A stretch of DNA of 64,000 bases from Stratiolaelaps scimitus (lineage: Eukaryota > Arthropoda > Arachnida > Mesostigmata > Laelapidae), in assembly GCA_019614645.1 (NCBI GenBank), contig JABWDB010000019.1:232501-296500 (forward strand). Direction: 5' to 3'. Below the pieces are notes generated by a model. It was given only the letters and a program-made list of their open reading frames with translations. It had not been told where the DNA came from and did not search any database. The position numbers were made by a program, and so were the translations under genes. This document shows, piece by piece, positions 17,006-29,100 of this stretch (positions within the stretch are counted from its first letter, which is position 1; each line of letters begins with the position of its first letter).

Positions 17006-17941
17006 TCCCATTCATTATCCTACTTAGCAGTTGGACAGCACCGCCGTATAGCCGAATACTATGAATCGCCAGCTGCCAACGTGAGATACGTACTCTGAGT
17101 GGTTAAGATTTCACCACCTCGTCGGCATCACATCCGCTACACGTGGGTGAACGCGAACGCCCGCAAACCAACACGAGATTTTCAGGCAAAAACACCACGC
17201 CCACAGGACGAACTCTGGCCAGTTCCGACGCATCGCGGCCGGCGAGCGGTGAACGCTCTCATTTGTCAGCAGGGCAGCGCACTCGTTCTATTTGTGCATT
17301 GTTTTGGTTAGAGCTTATTACCACATAGAGTGAGAAAGGCTGTCTTCCTGTGGTAAATAATCTGCTTTGCGAGATAACGACCACCTTTCGAGGCATCGAG
17401 TGCTGTCGAATTTCGTAAACAGATCCGATAACACGGATTGCCTACGACTTTCGTGAGATCGTAACTAATCGCTTGAAGGGGCCAAAGGCGGTACCGAGAC
17501 GTACCACGGACTGAACATCTGCTGTTTCGTTTCGAGTGGTCGAGCGATGGTCGTCTTTATCGAGGAACGCTCAACTACGTTTAGTTGCGATATGTTAAAG
17601 GTTGATTCTTGTCGAAAATCAACGATATGGACATCGAAGTTTAGAGGAACCCCTCGTTCTGGCATCGATCAACGTCTCACCGATTGAATCAGCGTCAGGA
17701 ATTGATACACGAGCTTAATATGCTCGTTATGCTCGTTATCTCAATAGCTGTACGGGCCGGTCTTGTTACAGCTTGTATTAATACATATAGCCATACAAGC
17801 ACACGAAGTATTCCAAAGCTATCTTCCGGTTTAGAGCTGTCGCATTGAAAAAGGTGACGCTTAAAGTCTTACTAGCAATATGAATAAGTTGTGCAGATAG
17901 CCAAGGAGCTCAACGCGAGGCTAACTCGAGCTTTGATGTCA

Positions 17942-17968
17942 ACAGGAGGAGAAACGAACTCCTCCTGT
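17942..17968. repeat. Short perfect hairpin
   Basis: ACAGGAGGAG and CTCCTCCTGT separated by seven bases. Confidence 0.75.
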
Positions 17969-19176
17969 AATTGCTCTCCTGTAAAAAGCTGACCATGTTG
18001 AAATAACAATTCGACGGAGAACTGCAGCTAAATCATTATATCATCTCATTCGAGAACGTCTAGAAAATGGCTCTTCGGTGAGGTTTTACAACACCGTCAA
18101 CCAGTTTTTGATCAGGCCTTTTTGTTCGCGGTTCATTGCCCAACAAGTCAATAATTGAATGTAGACAAGTAGTAGCCGCTAGCTAGTTACCTATGACCTG
18201 GCGAACAACACAGCACGCATCGTTTACAGAGGGATCGTTGGCGCTACAATCGAGCGGTTTCTTTCCCCTCGTTTATCCTCTGGGGCGTTTGCGTCGTCGA
18301 GCTCAAACAGGCCGAGTAAGCAGCTCAGGATCTATCGGCACTTCCTCGAGATCTGTGAGTCGTGTTCGACGGCAGGCGCCACATGCCACAAACTGCGAAG
18401 GCCCCCCACCTCGGCGAGCCTTTATGGAAGCGATCCCCTCTCGTTCGAAGAAAAGTCAATGCCAGAACACGCTAGAGATAGATATCTACGTAGAGCCTTT
18501 AAAGGGCAACCTTCTAAACGGAGAAGAGTATCGCGTTCTGCTCGTTTGACGACCAGCCGAAACGCTCTGGCCACCCAGTGGCGCTGTTGATTACCTAACG
18601 GAGAACAGATAAGATAGAGTGGCATACGACGGCGTCACTCACCTTCGCTTCGTTTCGTTGAAAACGTTTCGTGGCATGGCATGCTCATACGCTCGTTGAA
18701 ACAAAACACAAATTTGATTTAAAAACTACTGGGACGTCCCGTGAATCTCGAGGAGCGGAGAGCGTCACGTGCGTGTTATACGGAGCTCGTTGACGAGGCT
18801 GTACACTGAAGAAATCGCTGGACCGCTTGAATTGTCGATTGAATTAATGATTAAGATCGATTACGAAATGAACAAATAAGGCTAGATTTAAGTTGCACCC
18901 TAATTAAGAGTGATCTTCCTCCGGGGTAAAGAGTAAATGTGAAATACGATGGATGAATGGATAATATATGCATTATCGAAATGTGCATAGCAGTATGCAA
19001 CCATAGTGGTCACCAGCAAAAAAAAGCTATCACTGTCCGGCTTTCCGCTCGAATCACGTACAGTTATAACAAGAAACTTGCGGAACATCTTAAATAGCGT
19101 ATGCAAAGACCGGGGTCAAATACAAGACGACACAATGCACGACTTACATATTTAATAACCTATCCAAGATATTAAG

Positions 19177-19520
19177 CAATTCTCTTAACTATTCTCACAC
19201 CATTATCTAACTTATCACAACAAACATAATAACATATAACCATATATAATACTATATCACACTCTATAAACATCCCCCTCACAAAATATAAAAACACTCC
19301 ATTATTCCAGAATCTAACTTAACCTCTCAAACAACCTCATAATAAAAACAAATAATTCACAAAACACCAACACAAACATCTTTATCCTCAACGTGAGTGG
19401 GGGAGGTGTTGTGTGTGTAGAGTGATTGATATAGATGAGATGATATATAGAATAAAATAATTCATAATCATAGAATGCCTGATAGAGAGAGATGGGGTGT
19501 TGTCTGTAATGGTAGGGTGT
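19177..19520. other. Strand-composition flip: G-free segment meets C-poor segment
   Basis: From 19177 to 19392 (216 bases) there is one G on the plus strand. From 19393 to 19462 there is no C, and only five by 19520. The change is sharp at 19392/19393. It is not a simple repeat and I see no matching inverted copy. Confidence 0.9.
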
Positions 19521-19579
19521 CAGGCATCTGAAACTCGCTAACCGTCATAGCATTACATACTCCTGACCTCTTTTCTCCT

Positions 19580-20060
19580 TACGGAATTGTGTGGTGTGTT
19601 TGCTGAGCGAGTTGAGTGGGGGGAGTTATCGCTGTGGGCTGAGGGTGTGGGTGTGGTGGAGGTGTGGGTGTGGGTGGGGGTGCGAGTGAGGTTGGATATG
19701 TGGGGGTTGTAATCGAGATAGGTTTTTTGCGGCATTTGGTTGGGTTGGCTTTGGTTGGATTGTTGAGCGGCGATAGGACTACATACCGTCTCGGGTGCCG
19801 TCTAGCTTGAGTGATGGTGTTGGATTCAACACGTGCCACTAGAGATTTAGGTCATAACTCAGGCTCATTTGCCCTTTCTGCGCGGTAGAGCGTTGAGCGG
19901 TCGCTAGGATGTGGGTGCTCTCTCACACGAGCTGATATGTGGGGGGGTGTTGAGAGCGCGCTCGCTTGTGTATTCACCAGCTGGCGTGTGTGTGTGTGGA
20001 GGTTGAGGGGTGGAAGACACCTCCCTCTCTTATGTGATGTTGTTGGGGGTGTGGTGCGAT
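19580..20060. other. G/T-rich stretch with possible G-quadruplex
   Basis: The plus strand is rich in GTGGG and GGGTGT units. The cluster 19635-19680 has several G3 runs with short loops. Open frames on the minus strand here are Thr/Pro/His low complexity and unlikely to be coding. Confidence 0.5.
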
Positions 20061-21265
20061 GTCATATTCAGATGAGTGCTGCGCTCTCTTTCTAGCTGCG
20101 TTCACATGGCGCGCGCTCTCTCTCTCTCTCCCCTAGGTCTGCTTCTTCGATATAGACACACATATATATAAACATACACACACACACATATATATATATA
20201 TATACATGGTCGCCTCGGACGGACTGATAGATTCGATTGAGTTGACGATTGATGCCAATAAAGCAACACATCCACATGGGCCAACCATTGAATAGGCTCG
20301 CCTCGACTTGCTGCCTTGAGCAGTTCACGCCGTTTTGTAGCCTAACGCTAGCGCTGTAGCATCTGTGACATTCGCGTGAGTTTGAAGCACGCAGGGTCGT
20401 AGGGGCGCAGTGTCCAGGTCGGCGAGAGCTGCGTCCGTGATTTGTTACTATGTAGTTGTATGGCCAGATGAAGGAAAATAGGGGAGGAGAGAGATCGCAA
20501 TAGATTCGAATGCATTCGCTACCATCTATGCATTACCCTGTATATGGTTACAAGCTATATATCTAGAATGATATGTCTAGCTGCAAATTGCTATCTAAGG
20601 GACGCGCTCTAACGAGAGTAAATGGCTGTTGGAAAAATATAATGTATGGGTGCCAAACGTCATGATACCACGATCGGGTTCGGTTCGGCTGGAAAAAATA
20701 TTGTTTTTTTTGCTTGCTACATGTAATAGAGAAACCCTGGACCGGGTTACGGCCACGGTGCGCGTCCTGGTGGCGCTTTTGATTGCAGTTCCCCGACAGT
20801 GAAAAGTATGCTCAGGGCAGGTCCACAGCCGGGCGGCTGTATGTGCGGTGGTATGGGCTAGACGGTAGATTCGAGAATAACCAGCCGTCTCGTTTAAGAG
20901 CCAGGTGAGCCTTTCCGGTAAATAAAAACGTTACCTAGCAGTAAGCGAGGTTCACCCCTTACCAAGGTCTCATATTTACCGAAATAACATGTAGCGAGCG
21001 CACACTCCATTGCAGTCTAACATCTACGGACGTGGGTTGGACATACAGATGCTAATGCGAAATTATTCATGTAGTATAGTCAATGATACCGCTTCTCTAA
21101 TTCCGCTAAACTACTCGTTTGGCACGCAGCCGGATTAGCGCTTGAACACGAGAGGGTTCGTGTCTTTCTGTGTAATTTGCAGAAACGACGAACCACTCAA
21201 ACGATGATGAACTCCGCGATGATAATAACATAAACGTGTGATACCTTTAGAGCCTGTACACTTAC

Positions 21266-24200
21266 CCCTATTGAGGCGGGCGTCAAGCATGGCCTGATGG
21301 TCTCGGGGTGCAGATGTTGATGCCGGCCGCTCCTCAGGCGACACAGGAGGCTTGGGAGGCTTCGGGTGTTCTTTAATTGAATGCGGCTTCGGCGGTTTAA
21401 ACGCCACTGTTTCACTGTGTAACACCTCACTGGCCTTGCCAATGTCATTTTGATTTACCGGCTCGTTGTGTCTACGCTGATCGCTGACACTGACGGTTTC
21501 CGCTGCATGATGAATATCTCCATTGGTTATGGGTTTCTTCTCACTATGCTCAACTTTTGGGGCGTCTACGGCAACCTTCAGTGCCAACGCTTTTGGTGGT
21601 TCCGAACTGGGCGACCCCTTCTGCTGTACGTTGAGATGATCATCTAACATCATCGCCGCTGATGTCGTTTCGTTTTGCGTCGGCTGCGAACCAAGCGACT
21701 GTGTCCCCCCCTTCTCTTCACTTGGTTTAACCTTAATCTTCGTACGCGTTTCGTTAGCTTCTTGAGCAACGGGCACATCGGCCTCGCCAGCTTTGACGAC
21801 GCCGGATGCCTTTTCACGCATTTTGGGCGGGGGCTTCCTCGGAACCTCAGGAGGGGATTTGCCCTTGGATTCGGCTTTTCCCGCGGTCGCGACAGCCGCC
21901 ACGTCAATCTCATTTGCATTTGATAACAAACAGATTGCGCTGGCCGAGTGCTGGATCTCGGATTGTTGAATGAATGTGATTTTCTTCTCTAATTTCTTAT
22001 CTACTGAAATATATGTGTCATCTTTGGTCTTCACTGTGAATTGTTCCGATGCTGCTCCCTTCGGTAGCTTTGGCGGTCTCCGCTTGTCCTCGGGTCGTTG
22101 CGACTCACTGACCTCTTTCAGTGTTACAGTTGATGGTTGAGCTTTAGTCTGTGCCACGGCCTGGATACCCTTTTCGGAGCGCTGCTTCGGGGTATCCTCG
22201 TTAACGGGTGCTGGACTTGCCACTGGTTTCTGCTCGTGCTGTTGTTTATGCTTTTTCGTCCTCTCATCATGAGGAGTCTGAGGTATCCCGCTAACCTTCT
22301 CATCAGTAGGTGCGCAGGTAACACCGGCTGTCTTGGCAACACCGACAGATTTGGTCAGTGCCTCGTGGCCGGTCGACTGAGATGAATCCCGCTTCTGAGA
22401 TTTCGAGGGCGCCTCATTACAGCTCGGTTGAGGCGCTTTGTTAGCTGTTTCTAGTTCACCTGCGTGGATATCGCACTGACTAATCTCACTTGGAGTCCGG
22501 TTTGCTTCGTCAATATGCTTTATTTTCTTCTCGTTCGTATCAATCTGCTTCTGGTTTGACTGTTTCTCTTTCTGCATTTGCGGATCCTTTTTAGGCAGAT
22601 CCTTGATTTTCTTTACTTTGCCTGCGGATAAAGGTTCGGCAGTCGCCTTGCTCTCAGCCACCTTCGATTTCTCCGGAAGGCCTTTGTTAGGCTTCTCCTC
22701 GATTTTCCCAACCACCTTACCAGCTTCCGTCGTTGGAATCGATACGTCTACATTTTGCTGGCCATCATTAATATCGCCCTGTTCGTGCTTCACTTTCTCT
22801 GCGACTTGTCTATCCGTACGACGTGTGGCTTCACCCCCAGACGTGCCTTTAGATACATCTGTCTCTGGCCCAATCGCCTGAGCATTCCCCTTTGCATCAG
22901 TCCGTTGTTTACTGTCGCCAGATTTCGATTTCTGCTCTATTTGACTCGGTACGTCAGTACTTCTATCCCGCCTCGCCCCACCCTTCGGCTTCTTTTCCGC
23001 GGGATCTTTCTTTACAAGGTCCTTAGGCAACGAGGTCGCCCGTTTCGCCTCATGGCATTCTGCCGCCTTCTTAATATCGCTCTTTTCTGTCACTTTTTGA
23101 GCTTCCTCCTCCTCCTCCACCTTCTCTTCCACCTTCACCTTCTTGGAAATTTCTTTTATTTCATGCTTGTCGAAGTTGAGTTCTTCTTTACTGTGTTCTA
23201 TACGTCTCTCCGTTTTTCTCTCATCTTCTAACTGTCCTGTCTTCTTTCCTTTCCCATCGGGATGCTGCTGTTTGTCCCCGTCTCGATCACTACGTCCTTC
23301 TTTGCCAGCCTTTAGTTTGTCCTGGACCGTTTTGTCTTTGCCTTTCGTCTGAGTGTTAGTCATTTGATGCTCGGCTGCCGCATCGGCAGGTTTCACTTTA
23401 TCTACTGTTATTGCTGCTGTTTCGGTGTTCTCCTTGTGTTTTGTTTTGGTTTCTTCTGCTGGTGGCTTGTTGTCCGTTTCAGCAGGAGCCCTTCTCAAAT
23501 GGTCGCCTTTTGCGACGATCTTGGTTTCATTCTTTTGCACGATTCGATCCTTGTCTTTTTTTCGTTTTGTTTCAGGAATACGCTCCTCCTTTTCATTGGC
23601 TGCTATCTCCTGTACTTTCTCTTGCACAGCCTCTTGTTCCACTGCGACCTTTGCCTCACTCACAGCTTTCTCACATCCCCCCTTGCTTTGTACGCCTATT
23701 TTTGGTTCCGTGACTTCGTCGGTAGATGTTGCGTCGGTGATTTTCGTCTTCGCTTCGGTGCGTTTAGCAAGCTTCGTTTTTTGCGTCCTCTCGACTTGTT
23801 TACCTGTGTCGATCTGTTGTAGCTGCGCAACGTCCCTTGCTTCTTGAATAGCTGGTAAAGCACTGGAGTTCCCCTCGTCCTTTTTGCCATGACTCCGATC
23901 TGGTTTTACTTTTGTTATGTCTGTTGTCTGTTCGACTGCCGCTGGCGATTTTCCACTATCGCTGTTGACAATAGTAGCTTTTTGATCAGCTTGCGTTGTC
24001 AGAGGATTTTTCTCTTCCTTTACCTGCTCTTTGGTCTCCTTCGGGATATTCTCGCTTGTCTTGTTCACTTTGTGTTTTGACGGGTCTTTCACGATTTTGT
24101 CAACCTTCCCAGTCTTTTTAGCTGTATCTTGAATTCTACTTTCTGAGTGTTTTTCTTTAGTCTCTACCGGTAGACACGGAGCTTCACCCAAACGGAACTC

Positions 24201-26174
24201 GGCGGACTCCTCTGACTTCACCTCCTGTGGCTGTATCACGCTCGTAGTTTCAGCTACCGTCGAGATCGGTTGATCCACTGTGGTCACATTAGACATTTTC
24301 GCTTCTAATGAAAGTTGCTTTTGTTTCCCTTTATGTGTTGGCTTTACGTCGACCGCGCGAGTCTGATTAGCACTCTTCATTGTGTCCAGATCCACCCGCG
24401 AGGGCTCTGCTCGCTCCTCGTTTTTCCTAACTTTTTCTTCTACAGCTATTTTGCACGTCTTACCATTGCCTTTTGAGGTATCATTTTTTTCAATATCCTG
24501 TTGCAGGTTGATCTCGACCTGTTGTCGCCCCCCTTGTTGAGGTCGATCACCCTTGTTCGTTGCTTCCCCAGAGACCCTCCCTACACCTTCGTTCGATTCG
24601 ACCTTACGTTCAAGCGTAGCGCTTGGCTTGCAATCAGTGGCAGCCTGGAGTTTGGTCTGTTTTTTTTGTCCATCTTTTGATTTGTCGTGTTTCAGCACAA
24701 CTTTTACGGGTGCCTCGTTGCTGGCATCTGACACGCAGCTCTGTTGTAACTTGCTGGTACTTGAATCCACACGTTTTGGCGCTTCAAGTGTCTTTTTAAC
24801 TTCTGGCTGTTCTGTGCTAATTTGGTTATCCATTAGTGGCACAACCACATCACAAAATGTTCGGCATGTAGAAACGTCCGCTTTAGATGCATCTGGCGTC
24901 GCACAGCTAACAGAATCCAACACGGAACTAGCACCCGGCGACGGCAACGAGCATTCTAGTTGAATTTCTACATTGGCTGCATTACGATTGTCGGTGTGAG
25001 CTTTGGACCTTTCATGTTTTTTGACTTTCTTTGCTGGATGTTGAATATCGGTTAGAGATATATTTTCTTGCTCCGGCGATTTATCATCGACGCCCATCTT
25101 AACTTCAACCGCCGTAGGCGCTGTGACAGCAGCTGGCCTGATGCGTCTAGGTATTTTAATGACAACTTCCGGAGTTAGTGAGCGTTTCCCTTGCTCCACC
25201 TTGAGAAGATCCTTCGATTTTTGCTTAGCCTCAACTTCAAACTTTTTATCACAGATGTGCGTCACTTCCATGACGACTTGGGGATGTTTTTCCGCCTCCT
25301 GTGACGAAGGCGGTGTAGGTGGGAACGGTGGCACTTCTGTGGGTGCAATGTCATCATCATTCAGTTTTTGTTTTTGAACGTCCTCCTCGCTGATGACGTC
25401 TGAGATCTCCATCGACACCCTTCTTGCTTTCTTGTCTTGGGCTGACACGTCTCGAGACCTTCGTCTCGCTCGAGATTGTCGTTCTTGTCGTTCTTCATTG
25501 GGAAGCTTTGCTTCAACATCACCGGGCGCATCTACACTGCCGTCCTTCTTGGTTTCCTCCTCGAGAATTGACTCTTCGGCATCCAACCGTCTCATAGGCG
25601 ACCTTCTCGGGGAATGTCCACTGCCGGCCTCCTCACCATCCTGAGTGTCTAGCAAAGTGTCGCTTAGCCTTCGGATCTTGGCGAGGTCCAGCGGGACAGA
25701 ATCCTTGCGTTTCGGTTCGACGAACTTGATCGTCTTTCGCTGCCGACTGATTGTGCCATGAGTGATCGTGCTTCGATTGGCCTTCGTCGATTGACTGGGC
25801 GAGAGATTCACACCGCTTGATCTCCTTGACGACGCAGGGCTGTAATCGGACGAGAAGCTGGGCCTCTGTCGGACCGTCGGTTTGTACGCCTCGTACCAAT
25901 TGCTTCGGGGAGCACTGGTATAGTACGATGACCAAGTCGTATCCCTGTAACGACTCTTGTATGAATATGCTGACGGCGAATAGCTGGGACTTGGCGAGAA
26001 GCTCGATGTATAGTGCGATGAAGGGCTGTATAGACGAGACCGTGAAGAATAGCCGGTTGACACGCCGTACGACGACGGCGAAAAGCCGTAGAGGGACAAC
26101 GGGGCGGTGTATGTTGGCGAAGTGCCGTAGCTGGACCGCACGGGCGAGTGGTATCGATTGCTTCGGAAACTCAT
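21266..26174 (-). CDS. Giant low-complexity exon; probable N-terminal region of the same PKC gene
   Basis: A 1636-codon open frame plus one base. ATG at 26174 follows an in-frame TAG three codons upstream and has a good context (AGGAAAATGAG). Residues 1-120 are Ser/Tyr/Pro-rich with many YSPS-like units. Residues about 145-178 are basic and look helical (KTIKFVEPKRK, LAKIRRLSDTLL). The bulk is Lys/Glu/Thr/Gln-rich and probably disordered. A less simple patch sits near 1383-1425, and PxxP clusters near 1436-1448 and 1603-1616 could bind SH3 domains. I recognise no catalytic or zinc-binding domain. At 21266 the frame meets a strong donor (AATAGGG|GTAAGTG). Past it the frame stays open to a stop at 21135, possibly a retained-intron end with 43 more residues. 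The exon end (one base over) matches the start of PKC exon 12935-13089 (two bases), and no other minus-strand gene lies between. That splice would give 2001 residues. Fusion to the kinase is inference; the exon itself is clear. Confidence 0.85.
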
Positions 26175-29100
26175 TTTCCTCGCCTAGTGTATGCGTGTGT
26201 CGACGCCGGCCTTTCTCTCCACTGTCATTCACTCAGTAGCTCGCCTCGATACCACGACACAGTAGTCACTTACATATAGAAACACCAGGTCAGCCTAGCG
26301 CCCGTTCCCACCCCAACCCTATATGTAAATAAAAGCACAAACGATTGTACGTGATCGCGCAGGTCCTCAACTGGCGTGAAGACACATACACGCACGTACA
26401 ACTCACACTGTACACCGCTAACGTTGCATATTCCTGCTTGGTGAGCACATCGTCGTATCGCGCAACGGTGCCGTCGTCGTCGACGGAGACGCCAAATGGG
26501 ACGCTTCCGACGTCGCGAACGAAATCACAATTCCAGCCACACCGAACTCGGTCCCAGCCAGCCACCAACTCCCGGCGGGTGCAACAATCTCGAGCAGAGC
26601 ACACTCACTATTTCAGGTCTAAAGTGAAGTTCTATTCGGTGGCACACACACATCCACCCTGCTGTCGCGGAGAGGGTAAAGACAAGGGCGCTAAACATGC
26701 AGCCGGGTGTGTGTCGCTAATGTGAAATGGTCTAAGAAAGGCACAACTAGAGCACAGCTACGTCTGACGAGCAGCTGTAGCAGCCAACGTACCGCGCGCA
26801 CACATACAGGGTAACGGTGCTGAGCTGAATCTGTAACAGCTCGCAGTCTAGCTAGCGACCAGACGAAACCACAGTGAACCGCAGGCCCTCTCACCTCTCG
26901 GTCCCGGTCTCAGTGGGACGCCATTTCACACGGTCAGGTATGCGCGTGCTCTACGGACTTCCCACGCGGTCGACATTCACTCGATGATTTCGCCTCTAGC
27001 GGGCATCGCTGTGTAAACATGAGTCGAATTTTCCTTTACTATTAGCACTGTTATCATTATCCTGGGACAAAAATTTGCTGTTTGAAATTTTCTCACGTTG
27101 TCCCGCTCGGTTTCTTCTTCTTCTTCGATCTTTCTTCTTTATCGTTGTTGTCAACGGAAGCGAACCGCAAATAAGAGTACAGCCGCTTCTGGGAGAATAC
27201 AGCCTTCGAAGAGAGACGACTCGAGCCACCGGTGGATTGCCTCGAGACGGTCGTCAGCTAAAGCGCCCGTAGGGAGAGGTCTCTCGTGCCGAACGTGTAC
27301 CAGCGTTCTGCCTCAGTATGGTCCTGACTAGCGCAGGACCAGGTGGCTGCCGATTACCCTGATCTGCTCAGTGGTCGTTGCCGCGTTACCGAGAGCGACG
27401 TCACAGTGGCAGATGCGCGCTTGAGCGAAGCGGCGAATAGTTCCGCCCCCTATGTTTCGTGCAGGTGTAACAGCACCGGACCCAACCCTATTCTGATCAA
27501 TTCAACTCAAGCCTTTACCAAGGAGGACATCTACTCAGTGTTGGCTTGAATGAAAAGAGAAGATGCTCATCTCAATATTGGCAAAGTCGTAGCACAAAGT
27601 CTCTCATTAATTGTAGCGTATGTGGATAAATCGTTAACTCTGTTGGAACAACTTTGTATCCCTTGGGTCTGCTAATACAGGCTAAATGGCCAACGACGTT
27701 GAATAGTATGTTGGTCATAGGTGCTACGGTTGAACCTTAAAGAGGTACAGTAGCTGAACTTGAAAAATACCATAGGGATACATTGTTCAGTCCTCCACAC
27801 CTCATGCACATCTGTGCATGACGTCTGGAAGACTGAAGCATGCATTCCTGTGAATACCTTGTGAAGACGCCGTATTACTTACGTCAGTTAAACGCGGTCG
27901 TCACCAAATTCGATTTGTATAAACCTACACATATAATTTGGACCAAGTATCATGCTACATGAATGCAGCTCACACCTCTGCGGGCTCAACACAGCGAAAG
28001 ACCTACTAGCTCACATGTTTGCTATATATTGTAAATATACTACAGTTATACTGCACTCGTGGGTATGCTGGACAAGTCAAGGGTAGAACCATGGCCCACT
28101 ATAGACCACACGCACACACTCACATATAAAGACGCAACAGCGCAACGACACCGCTTAACCGTGGACCTTGTGATGGTTTTTTCTATGGGGCCTTCCTATC
28201 GCGACCTTCATAATAAGATATCATTCAGATCACTCAGGTGAAGAAGCAAGGAGGTTCACTTTCTATGAGACACCTATATTAGAAGAGAGACACGTGTCCA
28301 TGTTGTCTATAGCCGTATGAAAAGCAGGCGGGCGTCTGCACCCCGGATATCAACGCCTCTTCTTTAGGCGTCTCTTCCTCGTTTCGAAAGGCCGCGATCT
28401 CAGCCAGTGGTAACTATTTAGCGATAGAGTTGTTAGCTCTCACTCGAAAGCTTTCCTTTGAGAAGCATTGTCCTTCCGAAGCGCCGCCGTTGAGGGCGCA
28501 GTAGCACAAAGCTTGCGGGAAAACCAATGTACCTGTTACATATTGTTGAACGAGCTTAGATTCAGGTTGGGTGAAGCTTAGCGAAGGCAACGAGCCGGAC
28601 TCACCCGGCTGGTTTTTCACCTTTAGAAAATAAACTCTGTCAAAGTTTGCCTTTTCAGTGAGACCCGTGTCGTGGGGAAGCGAGCGATTTTTAAAGTGAA
28701 TACCAATACCAATGTGAATGTTTATTTGCCAGTAATGAAGCAATACTAGATTTCCTGATGGATACTGCTATTAGTATTATTATCCACATTATATAAAGAA
28801 GCATCTATTTTCATATGTAACTCACGCAAATACACTTGTTATTTATCATAGCTGAGCTGTTCTAGCATTGTTAAAAACTTCAGTATGCGATAGAGGAACG
28901 TGAAATTTGTTCTGGTGAAGAGATTGAATTAAGAACACCTTTACACAGCGTTTGGAGGATAACTCATTCGAATTTGATATGCTAACAACCATTGAGGAAT
29001 TGCTATGCCACAATTGAAACACGAACCACGGTCCTTTTGGCTGGATGGACCAAGGGCCGTAGTGTGAACGAGGCGCGAGCAGGTGACTGGTGCGCGAAGG

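Larger units (their letters stand above)
13090..21265. other. Gene-free 8.2 kb, probable intron of the PKC gene
   Basis: No exon with recognisable coding content was found on the minus strand, and no C1 zinc-finger pattern (His, then paired Cys) was seen. It holds the A-rich repeat, tRNA-like pieces, TA tracts and the composition flip at 19.39 kb. If the giant exon splices to 13089, this is one intron. Confidence 0.45.

Noticed and set aside
21450..25644. Many plus-strand frames inside the giant exon
   Set aside because: They are antisense shadows of the Lys/Glu/Thr-rich coding exon.
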